The notes under the pieces: model-generated | Told to the model about the DNA's origin: nothing | The model's database searches: none | The model's input: the letters and a program-made list of their open reading frames with translations, nothing else | In this document: positions 1 through 8,184 of the stretch, piece by piece | Layout of the letters: each line of letters begins with the position of its first letter | How positions within the stretch are numbered: the first letter of the stretch is position 1 | DNA from: CAZEIW01 sp964512305 | GTDB lineage: Bacteria > Pseudomonadota > Gammaproteobacteria > Burkholderiales > Burkholderiaceae_F | DNA: 20,880 bases | NCBI GenBank assembly: GCA_964512305.1 | Contig: CAZEIW010000206.1 | Location: 1 to 20,880 of the forward strand | Reading direction: 5' to 3' | Translations under genes and position numbers: made by a program

Positions 1-141
1 CAGGCGACGCTCGAGCCCGCCTGGTCCGGCTTCAGCACCGAGGTCTACCTGCTGGTCGGCGCCGTCTACTTCGGCTTCTGCTTCGCGATCTCGCGCTTCA
101 GCCGCAGGTTCGAGCAAGGCACGGCGCAGGGCGATCGATGA
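1..141 (+). CDS. Amino-acid ABC transporter permease, C-terminal fragment
   Basis: The frame is open from base 1 to a TGA at 139-141 and gives 46 residues. They contain a hydrophobic helix (EVYLLVGAVYFGFCFAI) followed by a basic cytoplasmic tail SRFSRRFEQG. This hydrophobic helix plus SR-SRR-E ending is typical of the last membrane helix of polar amino-acid uptake permeases of the HisM/GltK/GlnP family. The family forms the inner-membrane channel of an ABC importer with a periplasmic binding protein and an ATPase. The rest of the gene lies outside the window, so the substrate cannot be named. It converges on the hydrolase gene that ends at 268. Confidence 0.7.
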   Translation, partial: QATLEPAWSGFSTEVYLLVGAVYFGFCFAISRFSRRFEQGTAQGDR

Positions 142-267
142 CGCCGGCAGCGCGGCCGGACCCACACGCAATTTGACGGAAGTCAGTCGGCGAAGTTGAG
201 CGCCGCCTCCAACGCCCAAGGGCTCCGCCGCTCGGGGGAGCCTCGCTGCGAGCCATCCTCCTGAAGA
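142..267. other. Convergent intergenic gap with a weak hairpin
   Basis: This gap lies between the stop codons of two convergent genes. GGCTCC at 221-226 and GGAGCC at 237-242 can pair around a 10-base loop. There is no T-run on either strand, so it is at best a weak bidirectional terminator. I see nothing else here. Confidence 0.3.
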
Positions 268-2379
268 TCACTCATTGCGCAACCCGGCCTGCTGCGCCTG
301 GCTGATCGCCGATGCGATCGCGGCCTTCCTGTCGCTGGCCAGCAGCAAGCCCTGATGGACGAGGTCGTTCGCGGCGGCGCTCGCTGCGGCGGCGTAGCCT
401 TCCAGATCGCCGTATCGTTCCTGCAGCGAAGGACGCGGGTCGGACGCCGCGATCCGCTGCGCTTTGGTGAGCGCGAACGGGACGTAGCCGCCGGTCAGAT
501 CGCAGGCGTCGCCCTGGCTGAAGCCGGCGCGGCGCACGTTCCACCCCGTGTAGGTTCCCAGTGGCGCGCGCAGGGTCACCGACCGAAGACCGTCGATATC
601 GTTGCCGTCCGCGTTCACCTGGGGCAACAGGGTCGGATACTCGGCGACCGGCTGCGGCGGCTCGACGCTGATGATGCCGGACACGTCCGCGGAACGGTAC
701 TGCGGTCCGCGGTTGTAGAGGAAACGCGTGTTCCAGATTCCTTCGGGTCCGGTCACGCCCGGAATGACCGGAAAGGCCACCGACCCGGGCGGCACCAGGC
801 TGCCGCGGCTCAGGCTCGAGAACCGGCTGGCCGGCGGCGCCTTCCCCGTGGCGACCCACTGCTGGAGCGCGACCAGCAGCGCGCGAATGTGGTAGGTGTA
901 CGAATTCGCGTTGGGCAGCTGCTCGCAGATCCCGGTCGAGGTCGGCAGAGGAGCCACCGGCGAGAAGCCGCCATGCTGGGTGCTCGAGAACTGGTAGATC
1001 CGGACGCCGTCCGGAATCTGGACATCGGCGCTTGCATCCGGCGCGACCGTATCGAATGCGCCGGAGGATTCCCAGTATTCGATGTCGCTCATCGTGTGGA
1101 TGATGAGCGGGCACGTCTGCGTGGCGCCGCAGCGATCGAGCAGGCCGCTGTGCTGGCCGGTGAGCGGGTCGAAGCTGCTGCCGTAGGTGAGCGGCCCCTC
1201 CGGACCCGGGTACTGTTTCTCCGTGTGTTGCGTGCCGGCGAGCCGCCCCGGCTGCGAGAACCGGATGTTGATGTAGTTCCTGACCGATCCGATGTGCGGC
1301 TGCATGCCGTCGAACACCTGGTGCCGCGCCTCGTCCTGGTTGAAACCCAGCTCGAGGTAGGTGCGCAGCAGGCGGCCGCTCTGGGAGATTCCGTTGAGCA
1401 GCGCGAACCGGATCGCCCCGGCGAGCGGATTCGCGTTGCCCTGATCGTCGGCCGCCGAATGCCTCAGGAAACTGGCGACGTCGCGGATCGCGGCGAGCCC
1501 GAGGCCCATCACGATCGGGTCGCGGGCCGTATATAGAAGCTCGTAGATGTGGTTCGTGTCGAAGCCGTTCTTCGGGCAGACCTTCTGACGGTTTGGGACG
1601 CCCGGGAACGGCGTGACCGAGCAGTCGGCGAAGGCCCAGTCGCTGTTCGGGATCGGCACGCGGGGGTCGTCCGGATGCACGCGCCACGTCAGCGTGTCGT
1701 GCGAGTTGTCGAAGCTGACGGCCGGATAGCCGGGCGTGTTCGAGCTCGATTCGTCCAGGATGTTCAACGATGGCTGGGGATTGGGGCTGACGGCGAACTC
1801 CGCGCGGAGGAGGCCGGTGATCGCCTCGCCGTCTTCTCCGTGTGCGATCGGCGCGGACATCGTGACAAGGTCCACGCCTGGCGGCGCCACGAGATCGGCC
1901 TGCCAGCCCGCCCAAACGAGCGTGAAGCCCTGGCTCTCGAGAAACCCGTCGCCCTGGGGGTTCAGCGGCGTCGCACCGACGTTGAAGAAGCCCGGGTCGA
2001 GCTTGTTCCCGCGGTTGACGATCTCGAACAGCATGGTCCCGTTGCCGAGAGCCATGTTGACCGGCTTCAGGATCACGACCTTGGTCGAGTACTCGACCAT
2101 CCCGCGCGAGTTGCGCGGCGCCCGCCCGATGTCCTGGATCAGCGCATTGAGCGGGTCCTGCGGATCGACTTCGCCGTAGGCAATGCCGCTGATCTGCTCG
2201 TACTTTCCGACGGCACCAAAGCTCGCGCCGCCATAAGCCGGCACCGATGGCCCAAGCAGAATCCCGGTGATGCGCCCATCGGCGTCCGGCGCGAACCCGG
2301 TCGCGGAGACCGCGAGCAGGGCGGCGATGGCGCCACGAGCAAGGGACCGAAACTGAAGAGTCGGTTGTGCGACGATCAT
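268..2379 (-). CDS. Exported alpha/beta-hydrolase domain protein (Abhydrolase_10-like)
   Basis: The protein has 703 residues. The N-terminus has Arg11 and Arg15, then a hydrophobic stretch (AIAALLAVSATGFA, about residues 17-30), so a Sec signal peptide with cleavage near residue 30 is likely. The conserved core lies at about 327-380 and holds the nucleophile elbow GISQSGR with Ser332, followed by DGMQPHIGSVRNYINIRFSQPGR-type sequence. I associate that block with the large uncharacterised alpha/beta-hydrolase family PF20091 (Abhydrolase_10). The likely catalytic His lies near 469 (QHGG). The substrate is unknown; members are assumed to be esterase-like. The ATG at 2379 has an AGG about 9 bases upstream. 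It is divergent from the pullulanase gene, so the two may share a regulatory region, but their roles are not obviously linked. Confidence 0.8.
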   Translation of the reverse strand: MIVAQPTLQFRSLARGAIAALLAVSATGFAPDADGRITGILLGPSVPAYGGASFGAVGKYEQISGIAYGEVDPQDPLNALIQDIGRAPRNSRGMVEYSTKVVILKPVNMALGNGTMLFEIVNRGNKLDPGFFNVGATPLNPQGDGFLESQGFTLVWAGWQADLVAPPGVDLVTMSAPIAHGEDGEAITGLLRAEFAVSPNPQPSLNILDESSSNTPGYPAVSFDNSHDTLTWRVHPDDPRVPIPNSDWAFADCSVTPFPGVPNRQKVCPKNGFDTNHIYELLYTARDPIVMGLGLAAIRDVASFLRHSAADDQGNANPLAGAIRFALLNGISQSGRLLRTYLELGFNQDEARHQVFDGMQPHIGSVRNYINIRFSQPGRLAGTQHTEKQYPGPEGPLTYGSSFDPLTGQHSGLLDRCGATQTCPLIIHTMSDIEYWESSGAFDTVAPDASADVQIPDGVRIYQFSSTQHGGFSPVAPLPTSTGICEQLPNANSYTYHIRALLVALQQWVATGKAPPASRFSSLSRGSLVPPGSVAFPVIPGVTGPEGIWNTRFLYNRGPQYRSADVSGIISVEPPQPVAEYPTLLPQVNADGNDIDGLRSVTLRAPLGTYTGWNVRRAGFSQGDACDLTGGYVPFALTKAQRIAASDPRPSLQERYGDLEGYAAAASAAANDLVHQGLLLASDRKAAIASAISQAQQAGLRNE

Positions 2380-2459
2380 CGTGGCACCTGCCCTCTGCCG
2401 TTCGTCGGAGAACAGTCGCGGACTGCCTCGCAGGGGACACCACCCGGAAACACGGGCCC

Positions 2460-2486
2460 CGCGGGCCGGGACATCCCCGGCCCGCG
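2460..2486. repeat. 11 bp perfect inverted repeat, five-base loop
   Basis: CGCGGGCCGGG at 2460-2470 pairs perfectly with CCCGGCCCGCG at 2476-2486 around ACATC. All 11 pairs are G-C. It lies about 80-107 bases 5' of the hydrolase start codon, so it would form a very stable hairpin in that transcript's leader if transcription begins further upstream. Neither strand has a T-run after it, so it is not a standard intrinsic terminator. It may be an operator, a leader structure or a chance GC palindrome. Confidence 0.6.
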
Positions 2487-2735
2487 AGCTGCACGCAAAC
2501 CGCAGCGGAGCACGACGCCCCGCCTTGGTACTTCCCCTCCCTCAGTCGAGGGACTGTAGACGCGTGCCCGCCGGAGGTCAGTCGGATTCGTCCTATTTGA
2601 AGATCAGTGCACAGGCGAAAGTCTCTGAGGAGCTTGCCCATGGCCGCGACGTGCTCACTGCGCTTCCGCTGCGCGAGCCGTTCGACCTCATGCCGGCCGC
2701 AGTTGGGCGCAAGGCGCACGGAACCGAAGGCGCGA

Positions 2736-2764
2736 TTGTTCGCGCGGAAGTGCGCGTGTATGGT
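2736..2764 (+). promoter_or_regulatory. Possible sigma-70 promoter for the pullulanase gene
   Basis: TTGTTC at 2736-2741, a 17-base spacer and TATGGT at 2759-2764 give a modest match to -35/-10. It would start transcription near 2771, about 60 bases before the pullulanase ATG. The match is weak and there is no other support. Confidence 0.25.
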
Positions 2765-2820
2765 TTTTCGGCTGTGCCGATTCGTGGTTCGGCGCATCCC
2801 CGCGTTCCTTTCCCCGAGAT

Positions 2821-2825
2821 GGAGA
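2821..2825 (+). promoter_or_regulatory. Shine-Dalgarno that decides the pullulanase start
   Basis: GGAGA lies six bases before the ATG at 2831. It sits inside the codons that follow the alternative ATG at 2819, which itself has no good ribosome-binding site. This favours 2831 (MAKLRARVG) over 2819 (MEKTMAKLR). Confidence 0.55.
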
Positions 2826-2830
2826 AAACC

Positions 2831-5800
2831 ATGGCGAAGCTCCGTGCACGCGTCGGACGATTGGCCATCGGATGGGTCGCCCTCTCGCTCCTCGTTGCGG
2901 CATGGGTCGTCCCGACCCCGGCGCGCGCGCAGGTCCCCGCCAACACCGCCCGCATCCACTACCACCGCATCGCCGGCGACTACGCCGGTTGGGTCATCTA
3001 CACATGGACGGGGGCGCTGAATCCGAGCCCGTCGTACCCGGGCACCCAAGGGCCCTCGGCCAGCGATGCCTTTGGCGCCTACTACGACGTCGCGCTGCAG
3101 CCGGCGGCCACGCTGCTCAATTTCATCCTGACCAACGGTGCCTCCAAGAACTGCGCCAGCGACATGGCGTTGAACCTGGCCGTACAGGGATACGAGATAT
3201 GGCAGCTCCAGGACGACTGCACGATCTATACGGCGCCGCCCGCATTCAAGATAGGTGACACGCGCAAGGCACGGGCGCACTGGCTGACCGCGAGCACCAT
3301 CGCATGGCCCGGTGCGGACCCGGCCGACAGCTATCGGCTGTACTACTCGGCCACCGGCGGCATCACGACCACCCAGACCGACGTGGTCGGCGGTGCCTGG
3401 ATCGCCCTGAACGCGGTTCCCGGCGGACTCGATGCGTCGCTGCAGGCCAAGTATCCGAATCTCGCGGCCGCCACGGCGATCGCGTTGCAGTCCTCGGATC
3501 TCGGCAGGGTGCCGGACCTGCTGAAGGGACAGGTCGTCGTGGCGAGGTTCCATGCCGCCCAGCTCGCGGACGCGACGGCGCTGCAGATCCCCGGGGTTCT
3601 GGATTCGCTGTACCGGTATGACGGCCGGCTGGGCGCCTTGATCCTGCGTGGCGAGAGCGCCGACGGTCCGCCGAGCCGAGACCCGCGCGGGCCGGTGCTG
3701 GGCCTGCAGTTCCGCCTCTGGGCACCCACCGCGCTCAGCGTGAAGCTCGATGTCTTCGACTCGCCGGCCGCTCCGCTGGAACAAACCCTTTCGATGCAAT
3801 GGCACGCGGCCACCGGCGTCTGGTCGGTCGACGGCAATCCCGCCTGGACCAACCGCAAGTACTACCTGTACGAAGTGACGGTCTACGTGCGGGACACCGA
3901 CCAGGTCGTGACCAACGTCGTGACCGATCCGTATTCCCTGGGTCTGTCGGTCGACAGCCAGCGCAGCCTGGTGGTCGACTTGAACAGCGACGACGCGATG
4001 CCGGCGGGCTGGCAGGGCAGGGGGGGACCCGTTCCGAACGCCGGGGGCGGTGCGCTCTCGATCTACGAGCTTCATGTGCGCGACTTCAGCGCCGGCGATC
4101 AGAGCGTGCCGGTCGCCGATCGCGGCAAGTTCCTCGCCTTCTCTCACAAGCACTCGCTGGGGATGACACACCTGCGCGAACTGGCACGGGCCGGCCTCAC
4201 CTATGTTCACGTGCTGCCGGCGTTCGACTTTTCCAGCATCCCGGAGGATCCGCGCAACCAGCTGGCGCCGGTGATTCCGAATTCAGCTCCCGATTCGTCA
4301 GATCAGCAGGCGGCGATCGGTGCCGTGCGCGATCGGGATGCCTTCAACTGGGGCTACGACCCCTGGCATTACACGACGCCTGAAGGCAGCTACGCCAGCG
4401 ACCCGAACGGTCTGGCGCGCATCCGCGAGTTCCGTGCGATGGTCGAGGGCCTGCACGACGCGGGGCTCAAAGTCGTGATGGACGTCGTCTACAACCATAC
4501 GTCCGCCGCGGGGCAGAACCCCGTGTCGGTGCTCGACCGGATCGTTCCGGGCTACTACCACCGCCTCGACGACGCCGGAAACGTCCTGTCGGACAGCTGC
4601 TGCGCGGACACCGCGGCGGAGCACGCGATGTTCGAGAAGCTGATGATCGACTCGACCGAGGTCTGGGTGCGCGACTACGGGATCGACGCCTTCCGGTTCG
4701 ACCTCATGTCCTTCCATCCGAAGGACACGATGCTGCGGCTGCGCGCCCACCTGCAGCAGTTCGCGCCCGACATCTACATCTACGGCGAGGGCTGGAACTT
4801 CGGCGCCATCGCCAACAACGCACGGTTCGTCCAGGCGTCCCAACTCAACCTCGCCGGTACCGGTTTGGGCACCTTCAGCGACCGGTTGCGCGACGCCGTG
4901 CGCGGCGGCGGGCCGTTTGACAACGGAACCGACCTGGTGCGGAACCAGGGCTTCATCAACGGGCTGTGGTACGACAACAATGACGTGGCGGGCGCACAGA
5001 ATGCCGGGCAACGCGACTGGCTCGGCCACCTGAAGGATCTGATCATGCTCGGGATGGCGGGCAACCTGAAGGACTTCATGCTGGTCGACAAGGACGGCAA
5101 CCTGATGAAGGGTTCGCAGATCGACTACTTCGGGCAGCCGGCCGCGTATTGCGGCAGCCCCGCTGAGAACATCGTCTACGCCTCGGCGCACGACAACCAG
5201 ACGCTGTTCGACATCAACCAGTACAAACTGCCCGTCGGCACGAGCCTCGCCGACCGCGTTCGCGTGCAGACGCTGGGGCTGGCGATCATCGCGTTGTCGC
5301 AGGGCGTGTCGTTCTTCCATGCCGGCGACGATCTTCTTCGCTCCAAGTCGTTCGACAACAACAGCTACGACTCCGGCGACTGGTTCAACAAGCTCGACTT
5401 CACCTACCAGTCCGACAACTTCGGCGTCGGTCTGCCGCCTGCATGGTCCAACCCGACCGGCAACTGGTCCGTGATGGCGCCGTTCCTGCGGAACGCGGCC
5501 ATCACGCCGGGCTTCACGGAGATCGACCAGACGCGGCGCAATTTCCTCGACCTGCTCGAGATTCGCAGCAGCACGCCGCTGCTGAACCTCACGACCGCGG
5601 CCCAGGTCTTCGAGCGGGTGAGGTTCTACAACACCGGGCCGGCGCAGGACCCCGGACTCATCGTGATGGCGGTGGCTGGCGACCGTGGCGGCGGGCTGGT
5701 GGTGCTGATCAACGCGAATCCGAAACCGGTGAGCTTCGTGCCCCAGACCGCCGGCAAGGCCGACTATGCCGGCGCGCACGCGCGCCTGCACCGGGTTCAA

Positions 5801-5908
5801 CGCGATGGCGCGGATCCGGTGGTCAAATCTTCCAGCTTCGACTCCGCCACCGGCGAGTTCGACGTTCCGGCGCGAACGGCTGCCGTGTTCGTCGTCGACG
5901 GACACTGA
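2831..5908 (+). CDS. pulA: Secreted pullulanase-type alpha-1,6-glucosidase (GH13)
   Basis: The 1025-residue enzyme hydrolyses alpha-1,6 branch links in pullulan, starch or glycogen. The N-terminus MAKLRARVGRLAIG is followed by a hydrophobic helix and PTPARA-Q, a clear Sec signal peptide with no lipobox Cys, unlike the lipoprotein PulA of Klebsiella. A CBM41/PUD-like domain follows at about 40-140 (IHYHRIAGDYAGW). An N2-type domain comes next, then a CBM48-like domain from about 290 (GLQFRLWAPTA). The GH13 barrel has FNWGYDP at 505-511 (pullulanase YNWGYDP signature), DVVYNH at 551-556, FRFD with nucleophile Asp624, acid/base Glu653 in YGEGWNF, and His787-Asp788-Asn789. The C-terminal part resembles the PulA tail domain (DUF3372; RVRFYNTG and AVFVVDG). 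All catalytic residues are present. Export or periplasmic location is inferred from the signal peptide. Confidence 0.93.
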   Translation: MAKLRARVGRLAIGWVALSLLVAAWVVPTPARAQVPANTARIHYHRIAGDYAGWVIYTWTGALNPSPSYPGTQGPSASDAFGAYYDVALQPAATLLNFILTNGASKNCASDMALNLAVQGYEIWQLQDDCTIYTAPPAFKIGDTRKARAHWLTASTIAWPGADPADSYRLYYSATGGITTTQTDVVGGAWIALNAVPGGLDASLQAKYPNLAAATAIALQSSDLGRVPDLLKGQVVVARFHAAQLADATALQIPGVLDSLYRYDGRLGALILRGESADGPPSRDPRGPVLGLQFRLWAPTALSVKLDVFDSPAAPLEQTLSMQWHAATGVWSVDGNPAWTNRKYYLYEVTVYVRDTDQVVTNVVTDPYSLGLSVDSQRSLVVDLNSDDAMPAGWQGRGGPVPNAGGGALSIYELHVRDFSAGDQSVPVADRGKFLAFSHKHSLGMTHLRELARAGLTYVHVLPAFDFSSIPEDPRNQLAPVIPNSAPDSSDQQAAIGAVRDRDAFNWGYDPWHYTTPEGSYASDPNGLARIREFRAMVEGLHDAGLKVVMDVVYNHTSAAGQNPVSVLDRIVPGYYHRLDDAGNVLSDSCCADTAAEHAMFEKLMIDSTEVWVRDYGIDAFRFDLMSFHPKDTMLRLRAHLQQFAPDIYIYGEGWNFGAIANNARFVQASQLNLAGTGLGTFSDRLRDAVRGGGPFDNGTDLVRNQGFINGLWYDNNDVAGAQNAGQRDWLGHLKDLIMLGMAGNLKDFMLVDKDGNLMKGSQIDYFGQPAAYCGSPAENIVYASAHDNQTLFDINQYKLPVGTSLADRVRVQTLGLAIIALSQGVSFFHAGDDLLRSKSFDNNSYDSGDWFNKLDFTYQSDNFGVGLPPAWSNPTGNWSVMAPFLRNAAITPGFTEIDQTRRNFLDLLEIRSSTPLLNLTTAAQVFERVRFYNTGPAQDPGLIVMAVAGDRGGGLVVLINANPKPVSFVPQTAGKADYAGAHARLHRVQRDGADPVVKSSSFDSATGEFDVPARTAAVFVVDGH

Positions 5909-5998
5909 GCCGGGGAGAAGGCCACCGCCCGATCGGCCGGACCTTCACGGGTTCATTCCGGGCAGAGGGTGCCAAAGGTCGTTCCGGAGACCGGCACA

Positions 5999-6439
5999 AT
6001 GCAGTCAGTTCTTCGTTGCATGCTGTTTGCGGTCGTGACGCTTGCCGGCGCCGAATGCGCCGCGGACGGCACGGCAGGCGTCGCGGCCGAGGAAGCCCGC
6101 GCCATGCGCGCCGTCATCGAAGCGCAACTCGAGGCCTTCGCGGCCGACGACGCAGTGCGCGCGTTTTCATATGCGTCGCCGTCCATCCGCGCACTGTTCG
6201 GCGACGCGGCCAGTTTCATGGCGATGGTGCATCAGGGCTACGAGATGCTGATCCGGCCGACCGAAGCGATGTTCCTGCGACCCGTGGAAGTGGAGCAGGA
6301 GGTGATGCAAGCGGTCCATCTGCGGGACCAGGACGGACGCGCGTGGCTCGCGATCTACGACATGCAGCGGCAGCCGGACCAGAGCTGGCGCATCAATGGA
6401 TGCATCGTGAAGCCGGGCGACGACGATAGCTCGACCTGA
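5999..6439 (+). CDS. Small exported DUF4864-type protein
   Basis: The protein has 146 residues from the ATG at 5999, which has GGAGA (5986-5990) eight bases upstream. An in-frame GTG at 5969 would add ten residues but would hide the signal peptide. Residues 1-24 (MQSVLRCMLFAVVTLAGAECAADG) look like a Sec signal peptide; the Cys at about residue 19 lies in LAGAEC, which is not a canonical lipobox. The body has the pattern QLEAFAADDAVRAFSYASPSIRALFG, MVHQGYEML and a C-terminal WRINGCIV. I recognise this as the DUF4864 pattern, a small alpha+beta fold with a nuclear-transport-factor-like look and no known function. It is 90 bases after the pullulanase and on the same strand, so co-transcription is possible. 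Confidence 0.75.
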   Translation: MQSVLRCMLFAVVTLAGAECAADGTAGVAAEEARAMRAVIEAQLEAFAADDAVRAFSYASPSIRALFGDAASFMAMVHQGYEMLIRPTEAMFLRPVEVEQEVMQAVHLRDQDGRAWLAIYDMQRQPDQSWRINGCIVKPGDDDSST

Positions 6440-6483
6440 TCGCCACCACACCGCAGAAGCCGCGAACCCTAAGAGCGGCCCTG

Positions 6484-7716
6484 CTAGCACTGCCGGCGGG
6501 CGTTCTCGTAGAAGAATCGAATCATTTCACGGGCTGCATCCGGCCCTTTCGGGTCCGTGTACGAGCCGCCCGGGCTCCCGCCGAACCACGCGTGGCCGCC
6601 CCCATGCACCAGCCAGTATTCGAGCACGACGCGGCCGGTCGAGTCGCGGTGAGTCGTGCGCGTATAGGCGTGACCGCCCGGCACCTGGGCACTTTCGATC
6701 GCGACGTCGGCGCTCGATGCGCCGTTCCCCTCGAGCGATCGCGAGGCGACGCGCTCGCCGTTGCGGGGATGCACCGTCTTGTCGCGGTCGCCGTGAAACA
6801 CGATGGTCGGCGTTGCCGGTGCCCGGGATGTCGAGCCGGAAGGGTCGCCGGACATCGCTGCCGGCCTTCCGCCCATGGCGGCGAGCGCGGACGGAAGATC
6901 ATGCGCGCTTCCGCAGGCGAGCCCCGAGTGAACGCCGACGGCCGCGTAGATTTCGGGGTAGACCGTACCCATCACGGCTGCCATTGCGCCACCAGCCGAC
7001 AGACCGGCCACGTAGACCTTGCCCTCGTCGATGCGATAGCCACGCATCACTTCCCGCGTCATGCCGGCAAGGATTGCGGGCTCGCCCTGGTCCCGGTGCT
7101 GGTCGCCGCGCTTGAACCAGTTCCAGCATCGCGAACGATTGGCAGCCTGCGTCTGCTCGGGATAGAGAACGAAACACTGCCGCTCCTCGGCCAGGGCGTT
7201 CATGCGGGTGCCGCTTGCGAACGTGTCGGCTGTTTGGGTGCACCCGTGCAGCATGACAATGAGCGGGAGCCGCTGTTTCGCGGGGTTGCTCGGGATATAA
7301 AGTCTGTACGGGCGCGCCCCGGCGTGATTGGCATACGACCCCGTCACGAACTGTCCCGGATGCCCGTCGACCCCCGTTGCTCGAGGACGCGGCACCTCTA
7401 CCACGGGGTCGGGCGCGCGCCCGCCGCCCGGAAGACTCTGCGGGTCGAAGCGCTTCGATAGGGCGTCGCTCTCGGCGCCTTGAAGTCGAGTCGGGCCTCG
7501 TCCCGTGGCCTCCGCGACCTCCGAGTACTGGACATCGATGACGTCGTGACTCGCGGCGCGGCCGTGCTTCGACGCCTGGCGGTCGGCATCCTCCGCAACT
7601 CCCGAACCGTTCCGAAGGATGCGCTGAATAAGTGCGGTGGCCTCGAGGAGACGGCCCGCCCGCGTCAGTCGCATTGCCGCGAAGAGACCGGCGGGCCTTC
7701 CTTTGTTCGCAAACAT
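6484..7716 (-). CDS. PHB-depolymerase-family esterase
   Basis: This 410-residue protein belongs to the type 1 extracellular-catalytic-domain polyhydroxyalkanoate depolymerase / feruloyl-esterase-like family (Esterase_PHB, PF10503). Visible residues are the oxyanion LHGCTQ at 156-161, nucleophile Ser240 in GLSAGG, Asp312 in HGDRDKTV, and His375 in HGGGHAWFGG, so the triad is complete. The first 115 residues are a separate section. They begin with RLTRAGRLLEATALIQRILR (about 16-35), an amphipathic helix seen at the start of many family members, followed by a poorly ordered stretch. There is no Sec signal peptide, so a cytoplasmic or PHB-granule site is possible; this is inference. AAGGGA lies just upstream of the start. 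It is 27 bases downstream of the CopG gene and probably its operon partner. The substrate (PHB, short-chain oligomer or another ester) cannot be settled from sequence. Confidence 0.87.
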   Translation of the reverse strand: MFANKGRPAGLFAAMRLTRAGRLLEATALIQRILRNGSGVAEDADRQASKHGRAASHDVIDVQYSEVAEATGRGPTRLQGAESDALSKRFDPQSLPGGGRAPDPVVEVPRPRATGVDGHPGQFVTGSYANHAGARPYRLYIPSNPAKQRLPLIVMLHGCTQTADTFASGTRMNALAEERQCFVLYPEQTQAANRSRCWNWFKRGDQHRDQGEPAILAGMTREVMRGYRIDEGKVYVAGLSAGGAMAAVMGTVYPEIYAAVGVHSGLACGSAHDLPSALAAMGGRPAAMSGDPSGSTSRAPATPTIVFHGDRDKTVHPRNGERVASRSLEGNGASSADVAIESAQVPGGHAYTRTTHRDSTGRVVLEYWLVHGGGHAWFGGSPGGSYTDPKGPDAAREMIRFFYENARRQC

Positions 7717-7743
7717 GATGTCCCTTGCACAGGCGGATGGAAG

Positions 7744-8166
7744 CTACCGGATCCGGTCAGCCAGGGCAGCCCTCACCCTGGGACTGGCGCGTAGGGCGCC
7801 CAGAACCACGATGGAGGCGATGGTTTGTTCGGCGAGCTGCGCCGGCACGTCGTCGTCGATCGTCGCCAGGCCAAGCACCTGAATGTGCAGTTGCTCTCCT
7901 GCCGCCCGCACGGCTTCGAGGTCCTGGCGGCTGTAACGCTGCAAACCCAGGACCATGGAACGTCGCGCCACGGTCTGCCTGAGAACGTCGCCGTGGGTGC
8001 GAAGCTGATTGCGGATCGCCGTACGAATGAAGTCGGTGCGGTTCGAATAGAACCCTTCCTGCACGAGCAAATCGACCTGTCCAAGATCGACGTACCCGAG
8101 ATTGATCGTGATTTTTTCCGACTCGGGCTCCTTGCGCCGTGGTTCGATCAACCGGAGTTTCGGCAT
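7744..8166 (-). CDS. CopG-type ribbon-helix-helix transcriptional regulator
   Basis: The protein has 140 residues from the ATG at 8166. Residues 17-60 have the ribbon-helix-helix pattern: a beta strand KITINL, then helices through VDLLVQEGFYSNRTDFIRTAIRNQL. GFYSNRTDFIR is typical of CopG/Arc-like DNA-binding dimers. The C-terminal part (about 65-140) is charged and then hydrophobic (VLGLATIDDDV, TIASIVVLGAL), and may form a ligand or oligomer domain. An open frame extends upstream to 8583, but it runs through the palindrome and over the neighbouring gene, so 8166 is preferred although its Shine-Dalgarno (AAGG) is very close. The gene is the first of a two-gene unit with the esterase. The 16 bp palindrome 18 bases upstream is its probable operator. 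Other family members act as antitoxins, but no toxin gene is next to it. Confidence 0.82.
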   Translation of the reverse strand: MPKLRLIEPRRKEPESEKITINLGYVDLGQVDLLVQEGFYSNRTDFIRTAIRNQLRTHGDVLRQTVARRSMVLGLQRYSRQDLEAVRAAGEQLHIQVLGLATIDDDVPAQLAEQTIASIVVLGALRASPRVRAALADRIR

Positions 8167-8184
8167 CCCTTCACCATCCGTGTA

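Larger units (their letters stand above)
2380..2830. other. Divergent intergenic region between hydrolase and pullulanase
   Basis: This 451-base stretch lies between two divergent start codons. The pullulanase frame stays open upstream to about 2381, but the predicted sequence is low-complexity and matches nothing I recognise. A GGAG Shine-Dalgarno favours the start at 2831, so I treat the gap as non-coding. It holds an 11 bp GC hairpin (2460-2486) and a weak promoter-like pair at 2736-2764. A minus-strand frame covering 2593-2955 overlaps the pullulanase start and is not convincing as a gene. Confidence 0.5.

Noticed and set aside
2381..2830. In-frame upstream extension of the pullulanase
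   Set aside because: The signal peptide and GGAG site place the start at 2831. The extension would bury the signal peptide behind 150 residues of unlikely sequence.
2593..2955. Small minus-strand frame in the divergent gap
   Set aside because: Ser/Arg/Thr-rich, overlaps the pullulanase start, no ribosome-binding site and no recognised similarity. A decayed gene cannot be excluded.
272..4210. Minus-strand open frame of 1312 codons
   Set aside because: It lies in another frame over the hydrolase and on the opposite strand of the pullulanase. The translation is Arg/Ala/Gly-rich with no recognisable domain, as expected for shadow frames in GC-rich DNA.
4298..5905. Minus-strand open frame of 535 codons opposite the pullulanase
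   Set aside because: Antisense to the catalytic domain; composition is typical of a reverse-complement frame.
7744..8166. CopG protein as an antitoxin of a toxin-antitoxin pair
   Set aside because: The neighbours are an esterase of about 410 residues and a tail-anchored protein. Neither looks like a ParE, RelE or PIN toxin.
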